From Hippasteria phrygiana (lineage: Eukaryota; Echinodermata; Asteroidea; Valvatida; Goniasteridae), in assembly GCA_037893225.1 (NCBI GenBank), contig JAZGUH010000196.1, positions 124,001 through 188,000 on the forward strand: a stretch of 64,000 nt of DNA, in the 5' to 3' direction. How positions within the stretch are numbered: the first letter of the stretch is position 1; each line of letters begins with the position of its first letter. The notes beneath the pieces are model-generated. The model was not told the origin of the DNA. It saw only the letters and a list, made by a program, of their open reading frames with translations, and did not search any database. The position numbers were made by a program, and so were the translations under genes. Shown here in pieces: positions 48,301-57,300 of the stretch.

Positions 48301-51300
48301 GAAAGGCCTTAAGAAAAAACATAGTCCACGCTGAAAGACAATAAGCAAAATGGAAAAACAAGAAGGAACATTTTTAACAAAAAAGTGACAATATTATACA
48401 AACATTTTTCAATGAAGCCAAATTGAAATGCAAAAGGACGAAAAATGTTGACAGTATACGAACAGACATAATATGTAGACAAATAAAGGTAGATGAAAAT
48501 TGAAAATGTAGGACAGTGAGAAAAAGGAAACGAACGGTCGGTCGGTCGGTCGGTCGGTCGGTCGGTCGGTCGGTCGGTCGGTCGGTCGGTCGGTCGGTCG
48601 GTCGGTCGGTCGGTCGGTCGGTCGGTCGGTCGGTCGGTCGGTCGGTCGGTCGGTCGGTCGGTCGGTCGGTCGGTCGGTCGGTCGGTCGGTCGGTCGGTCG
48701 GTCGGTCGGTCGGTCGGTCGGTCGGTCGGTCGGTCGGTCGGTCGGTCGGTCGGTCGGTCGGTCGGTCGGTCGATCGATCGATCAATCGATCCATTGGTCA
48801 TTAAATAAAATCCCAATTTGTGGGCCTGAAGCCAAGTTAATGAAATGGTGAAACACTAAAATAGCAAACACATTAACAACTACCGTAAATGTATGTATAC
48901 ACTATCAAAGAAAGAATTCAAGAAACATTAATTGGTACAAATCATAACAGACACAAAAATCAACAAAGCAACGGAGTGGTAAACAGTAAAGATTCAACCA
49001 AACATATGAAAAAAACAAATTAAAGGAAGAACCGATGAACAGAAATTACTGGTTGAATAGAAGATACGGAGAGAAAAGCAGGGATTTCTGGTCGAATTCT
49101 TGAGATGATGATGAAAACTTAATCGCATCTGATGGAGAGTCGAGAGCCTCCTGATAATCAGCACTTTGTTTTTGCCATTCAAGACACGGCTGTGGTAACT
49201 TCTTCAAAATATTTGGGATGCAAATAAGATTCCCATATGAAATCGCGTGTCTTATTTATTTATTTTGATTGCATAGCACATCTCGGATACACGGTCAGCC
49301 AATCAGGATTGACTTTGAGTGGGAATCTTGTGTAACGTACGCACGACAAATGAGACTGATCTTTTTTCTCAAGATTCCGTGTACTAACAGGAAATTTTCT
49401 TATTGACCTCATATTCACATTGAAATGAATATTTATGAGTTTAACCTTTACAGACCAACCAAGTGTACAGAAATTATAGCGTGGCTGATTTGTACGTACT
49501 ATGGTTCCACAGTTGAGAGTTGTATTGCGTGTGCGATTCGCTTGAAGGATAACCCATTGCATTGCGTGTGTTTTAGTTGTAAACATGCATGGTGAACTTC
49601 AGAGAATATGCACTAACACAACATTTTCAAAAGTGGTTACAATATTCGATAACCATATTTTCGGATACCGATTGTAAAAAATTGTGCAGGGAACTCGTGC
49701 AGCATACGATATCATTAGCAAGGTACTCAGCATTAGTTTGTACATGCCTTCCTTGTTGGCGGTGCCATAAATGAGACTCCATATGAAGTCTGTGCCCTTC
49801 TCCGGAGTGCAGAGTATAGTCAGATTGGGTTTAAAGTTTACAGCCAGACGCATGATGTTGGAGGTTTAATACTTGCACAATACATTTATCCCTTCTGCTT
49901 TTTCAACTGTCAAGTTGCAACAAAAAGTTGATTCACATTTGCATTGTGCATGATGCTGAAGAGAGACTTGTTAAGTGATTGTCAATGTTCTTTACCATAC
50001 AAGCATTCATTAACCCTAACCTTCCCAAATCCTCCAAAATCCTATTTGCCAAATGGAGGAATTTGGAGGATTGAGGGCATTAGAGGATTTTGCCTCTGGA
50101 GGAAAATGGAGGATCCAGGTCATCAGGCCCAATCTAGTGCTGGATGATTTCAGAGGATTGAGGTTACTGGGGTGTTTATCCAAACCCCACTGGAGGATTT
50201 CGCAGGATTCAGGCAGTGGACCCCAGTAACAAACATTGAGGATTTTGGAATCGGAGGATTACTCAGGTTACATGTAGGAAAAATGATGTAGGGAGTTAGG
50301 GTTAATGTGACAATATGTTGATCACTACTACATGTAGCTGCCTGGCCAATGTCATCTTCCCTCAATATGGTAAAAACTTCATCAACCAAACGCCTTGCTT
50401 GCTTGATAGAACACTATCTCCCTGAAAGAACACTAGATTTCACTCGTAGGCAAACATTGGACATTCTACAAGAAACGTCACTCGGTGTACATGCATGTTC
50501 TTTGATGACAGTCAATAATCGTGAGACGTAATCACTCTGTACAATTTGGGCATGGTGCATAGTCTGCCACATCCAATACCGTTTCTGATATGAAAGAATA
50601 TGAAAGAAAAAACAAACAAATAGAAAGAAAAGACTGATGAGCAGATATTACTGGTTGAATAAAAAGGAATGACAGCAAATTGTCATCCCACGGTAAAAAT
50701 CACATGAACACGGCTTGTAAAATATCCAATCACATCAATTCGAATTTGTCATGGAACATGTAGAATCTGAGACATTTTTAACTTGCAGATGGTGATTGAG
50801 AAAAGAGGAAAGAACTGAAATTTTAAAGTAGCGTAGTTTTGATTGATATGACAAGTTTTGTTTTGGGAAATCACCCGTGGTGTTGAGTTTCCTCGTTGAA
50901 TTACCACCAGATGCATTGTGGAGGAGTGTGGAATGTTGATATAAACTTTCTTGGTTTCAAGTCTGGGGTTGAATATCTGGCTGTATGTGTGGTTCAGAAC
51001 CTTCAGTCTAGACTGCCAATTACCGGGAGTATTTTGTATCGAGAGATGTTTGTGGTTTGATCCTGCAGCAATTTTGCTGGCTGTTTGCAAAGTCAACAAG
51101 GTGATCCTTGTGCCATCACAACACTCCAAAGATCAAAGGATCATCTACTTTTACTTTTGTTCTCCATATTGTGGGTTGGTTTTGGTTTGGTTGTGGTTGG
51201 GTGTCTAGCTCGACAAGACACACAGTAGATTCAGAGGGGGACAGAGAGCCGCACTCCCCCCCCCCCACAAAAAAGAAAACAAACAAACAAAACAATATAA

Positions 51301-54300
51301 ACAACTAAGGAGGACTTATCACAGTGTGCCGCATATTAAAGCTGAATTGAGTGTTCTCTGGAATTCTTATTTCCAAGTTTTGCAGATTCCAGTCATAACA
51401 TGAATTTTAATTACCAGTTATCGGGGAAGTGCAATTTTTCCTCGCCCTCCTACCTCTGGTAAAATATTATCCAATCACATTCATTATAATTCGTCATGGA
51501 ATTTGTAGAATGGGAGACAGGATGAACTTAAATATGGTGATTGCGGAAAGCTGAAACAACTGGAATTTAAAGTAGCGTAGTTTGGATTGATAGGGCAATC
51601 CTTACACCATGCTAGTTGGGTGGACAGATTGGGGAAGTGTGTCATTCTTTAAATTCGGTCTCCAATAGTGTGTCATTTTTCGGTGTCCCTGTTATACCTC
51701 ACCTGTGTAATTTCCCATCAAGTATCATTAAAACTGACTTTACACTATTTTTTACTTGTTTGGCAGGTGCTATACATAATCACTCTTGGAGATAGAGAGC
51801 ATTAAAGAATGTGTCCTGAATTGCAAAATGTTACACATGTCAGATATAACAGGGACACCAAAATGAGACCCCAACTTTATGGAATGACCCAAGTGCATTT
51901 TTCCTTGCCTCCCACTTCTGATAGCCCTACATGTACGTAGTGCAGTTCGTGACCATTTTCTTACCCAACCCATCCCGCTTTTCCCGCCAAGCCAGCCCTC
52001 AAGAAAAAAAATTAAAACGCTGTGTTGTTGGGATTCTTAATAATTAGGAAAGTGAGCAACTTTAATGAAGAAAATATATTGATTTTTCTCTCCCGTTTAT
52101 TTTTTTTATTTTTCTGTTGTCATCTGCATATAAAAATGTAATGTGTATTGTGTAGCATGTCTGTCAATTCGTCTACAGTCAGAAAGCTTGCAACAAGCCA
52201 GAGTGGCATTGCCGTTCTAAGAGGGGCTAAGAGTAGAGTCTTTTTGTAATTGATGGCGCCTTTCTGTGACTTGTTATTCTGTTAACAAAAATATCAATAT
52301 TGACAGCGGACCGAGTGATCAAAATGAAGAGCCCAGTGTGCTACAATGCAAGCGAAAACTAACAAGTCAGAAATGCCCTGAAATATATACTCTTCATGCT
52401 TTATTCAAGTTTCACTCCGCCACGATAATGTATTTCTAGCGATATAAAAGTCAGTCACTTTTTAATAAGACAATGAATGGAAAAAAACACCCACGTTTAA
52501 TAGTTAGCAAATAATTAGGGGTGTGCATTTACGGGTGGTATGGGAATCGGGCACCCGATTGGAAAAAAGCACGGGTACCCGAGTACCCGTTAAAGAAAAC
52601 CAATCCCAAAATTAAATCTAGGAAATGAAGCGAATGAGCAGGGCTACCACAGAAATCTTAAATACCATGACTTTTTCCATTTGGGTTTTTCAATGATTAA
52701 TTATACTTTTCAGTGTTTTTTTTTTCTTCTTGAACTATCAATTTCCATGACTCTTTGTAAAATAACAAGATTCCATGGTTTACCATGATAGCTTTAAATT
52801 CCAGGATTTTCCATGACTGGGGGAACCCTGAAATGGGTTAGCAATAAAAACTAAATTTCCCTGCAATATACCTGTTTGTTCTTTTATTTCAGCTGGATCC
52901 CCGATTGCACCATCTAACCTTAAAGCCAGTCCCTCATCGACTCAGTCAGCCATTGTGATGTGGAGTCCCGCCTCATCAGGTATGGTCACACGCTACGAGT
53001 ACCTCTATGGGCTGGTGGATACCCCAGATACCAAGCTGACGTCAGGGTACGTGGGAAGCAGCACCACACTGGTCGAGCTGGATAATCTGGTGCCTGGAGA
53101 GGAGTACATCATGAAGGTGACGTCTGTCAATAGCATCGGCCAGAGTGAAGCCACTGTAGTGATGTGGACCCAACCGGCACCAGCCCCTGTGGGTATGTCT
53201 TCCAGAGTGACCAGAAATCTACAAGAATTCTTCTACTTTCCCCTGCTGTGTTCACAGTGTATTTTTTGGGGTGCAAAATTCACAGAGACCTTGGTTCCTT
53301 TGCCCATTTCAAGTCCAGTGCGAACAGCCTGGGAAACTCTCCTCTCAGTTACTTTCCCCAAAGTCCAGTGGTTAATTTTACCTTCTAATATCTGCTTTAG
53401 TAAAGTTGACCTAGTCAGCTCAGTTACTCTTGGGACAATCTTGCAAAAGTTTCCAGATTCAACAGTCCAAATGCGAACAGTGGTAAAATTGAATCACTGG
53501 AAGGTGTCGACCATTGTCCCAGTAAAATTTTCACACACAAAAAGAAGCAGTGTGAACACGGCTTTAGTCACGAAAGTTGCTTGTCTCAAAAAGTGTTAGA
53601 AGAGACATGTGAATAAGTCTGATTTGGAAATAATTTGAATGATGGGGTAGGATACCAACTTGATTCGATGCTTATAGAGGCGTTAAATGATTTATGATTT
53701 TGTGTCATATGATTTCGTAGATGAAACCAATATAGAAAAGTGGAAGTTGTATGTCGTATGGGAGAGGTCGTCAGCACCATCTCCCAATGCTTATAATCCC
53801 TACCACATGTTTGGTCCCCATGGTTGAGATACTCGTTGATCTCGTTGAAAAAGGCGCAAAAGCTCCTTTTTATGGACACAGCTGTGGACATGTGTAGTCA
53901 CGTTATTGCTGGCTACAATGACAATGCATGCACACCTGGCTTGCTGTGCTAAGCTCAAACGTGCCAAGCAGCAGGCAGTTCGTACGCATGTAATTGGCTT
54001 ATATCTGTTGTTCTATGCATGTTTAAATTCATTGTATCTTGCATGTTTACAATGAGTGGGTGCTTTTTGTTTTCACCGAGTATTTAACAGAGAGACTTGC
54101 TCGCAACCTATTCTTTTCTTGAACTCATAGCCGATTGACCTATCGATTGACCTACCGTAGAATCATGTGAACACAGCTTGTGAATTATTGTCCAATCAAA
54201 TTACACTGTAATTCAAATAGAATGCGCAAAATCTGAGACACAAAATTCCATACGGTTGTCTAAGGGACATGGCTTCATTTCAATCAACGATAGGTCAACG

Positions 54301-57300
54301 GTACTTGAATTTTAAAATAAAAAAATTTTACACGGGGGTAAACTTGCTTTTTTTTGTCAAAGTACTTATTTGTCTGATGTAAACAGAGCCCCCCAGAAAG
54401 CCGGTTCCCGCCGCGCCCAGTCAAATCACCGTGGAGGTTACGTCGGCCCAAACGGTACGGGTCTCGTGGACCAGGCCGGAAGGTGATGCTGAAATCGGTG
54501 GCTACATCATTGGGTTTGGTCTGGCAGGATCCGACCCCAATGAGCTGACGTTGTTCAGCATTGGTCCGGACGATCTGAGTGAAGAACTGGAGGGACTAAA
54601 GCCAGAGGTGGAATACATGGTCAACATACAGGCGTACAACGACGTCGGAGACGGACAGATCCAATCTACTGAGTGGCGCCAAGAGGCTCCAACTGTACCA
54701 ATTAGTAAGAATGAGTTTGGGTGCTAGACAACAAGTTCAGAGAAGTTTGTGGATCCACTATATTGAGTGTCTAACTCTAAAAAGAGAAGTTTGGTATAAT
54801 CTGATCTTGATCTGGAGAATGTCAGCAGACTTCTCTTTTTTTGAGTCAGACACCACATGTGGTACATTTTGTTTAGGAATTCAAATCAAGTGGTGTTTCA
54901 CACCCCAACACAGTTTTAATTTTAATTCCTTTTTTTAAATTCTAGGCACATAAATAATTGATATCCCATTAGAAAAATAAAAAATCACAAAACTGCAATT
55001 CTCTGCCCCTCCTCCCCCATTGAGCCCAAAATATAGAAACACCAATGGCCAGTACAGTGTTGTGGCCGGGACACTGTAGATCCAATCCCGCTCTTGTCAA
55101 GTTTCTTTGTTCACTCTCAAAATCAGTTGAAAATTCTTACTTTGAAGTCATTTGTTTACATTTACCAAACTCCTAAATCTTCTCCCTAATTCCTTCTAGG
55201 TGTGCCTCCTCTGCCCCAAGGTGTGCTGACTTACAGCTCCTCCCCAGCCTCCATCATGGTTCGTTGGATGCTCTTGGACAACGAAGCTGCTGGACAGACG
55301 GACGGATTCCGAGTCACTTACGGTCGGAACCAGGAAGCCAATGAATTCACAGTAGAAGTGGGGCCGCAGGATGATGCGGTAGAGTTACAGGATTTGCAGC
55401 CGGATACGTTCTACTACATGAAAGTGTACAAGTTCAACCGAGCTGGGCAGAGCCCATCTGTGTCCAGAAGCCTACAGACATTGAGTGAGTTGGATTGTTT
55501 TTAATTGTGTGTTTTCAAATAACTTAACGGGTTCGAACTTGATGTGAAAGATCACGGGCACAAATCTGATATTACAGATGTAAAAGGAAACTTCAGATAT
55601 TGATTTGCTTTAGGTGTAGGCCTTGCTCGTACGAAGCCTACTGGATGAAATTTGGGATACTCCCTGCAAAGTCTGGACTACTGTACCAGATTACCTTTTG
55701 TTAGAAAAATTCATCAAACAAACTACAAAGGAAACGGACTACGTAATTGTAATCGATTTTCAAGATAAACAAGGAAAACTGGCAGGAGTGTGAATTGAAC
55801 CTGTGATTTACTTTGATTACTGAAACGACACTCTGAGCTGTTGTGTTCTTTAGACATTTTTCATGTGTTGTCATGAACCGCATAGTATACAAATAATGAA
55901 TGTTTATGAGGTGGCATATTGAATGTTCCATTCCACAAGGCGAACCCGAATGGAATGGGAGATTCCATCTGTCAACGAATGAAATTATTCTTACTAATGC
56001 ATGAATTTCAAACATTAATTATTTGTTTTATACAACGCCTGAATAAATCCTCGTCGGATTGCATGCATGAATTTCTTTGTGTACAACGTGCCGTTTTCCC
56101 TTCTCAGTCCCGCATAAAACCGCGACAAAAAGTTGTCCAGTTCAGAATCAGTTAAAGCTCAATTGTTGTTCCTGGGTGTCTTGCAAATTCATCTAATCAT
56201 TTGACTAGGTATTTAATTTTTAGTTTCTTTTAGTTGTGTTAGCAGCGTCGGCATCACCTAGAATTCCTATATTTCATCGTCTGTTAGAACAAACAGTGAT
56301 TCGCGAACATTGTCCGCCATTTTGTGTGAATGACAGCCGTGGTGTAGCGCCACCAATAGTGTGACCGTGGAATTATGGAAGTTCTATTCAACGCGTATCG
56401 TTGAATAGAACTTCTATTTTTGCGGTGCCATGCGTTGGTACGAATAATTCAATGCGCGTGATCGACGATCCACCAATCAGATGGCAGGGATTTATTCAGG
56501 TGTTGTATAATGTCTATTGACGGTCTGATGAAGTGAGTATTCAAATAATCCAGTCAAGCATGACGCAGGTGCACATGTGGTGTAACCTTCTCCATACAAT
56601 ACATCGTACTATGATCCCTCTGTGACGGTCCACACACATGGTGGGTTTGTTTTTACATGTCATGCTATCTGGTCACGTTGGTAAAAAAGGTCTATACTGG
56701 TGGTCTTCCAACTTTTGTTTGGGGGGGGGGGGAGTGGGGGGGGGACGTGCTAGTAAGAAGTCATAAACCCATAGTCATACAGCAAGGGATCATGCCCCAA
56801 CTTTACAATGCAATCTGGGAAACGGCAATTTGGGGATTACTTAATGAGTATTATACTAAAAGTTGATCCAATTACCTCATCAGTTTTCCATGTGCACTGC
56901 AGGCCCGTATGCAAGATTTTGTGCATGTCCAAATTGTCCAGACCAAATTTTCAATTTTCAGGAAAAAAAATCAACCCCAATTTTTCTGGGGCCAGCAAAA
57001 TATTTTGAAAAGTGGGAGATCTGTCTATTAAAGTTTTTCCAGCAGCAGCACTTTCATTAGCCTTTATGCATACTTACCATACAGGACACCATCGACATAC
57101 AATATGATTGGCCATCCGCTTGACTAGTTCTTAATAAGAAGACAAGAATGCAGGAAAAAGATTTCCTTTGGGAGATTTGCATCCCCCCCTCGGTATGGGC
57201 CACCTGTTGTTTCGTTTGTGATACAGTAAACACAAATACATCTGAAGTATGTTGAGAATTGGAGACTGTTGGCAGCAGACACACCGGTCCTTTTTGCTAG

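Noticed and set aside
48309..48851. ORFs with PTDR or GRSV repeats
   Set aside because: Translation of the CGGT microsatellite.
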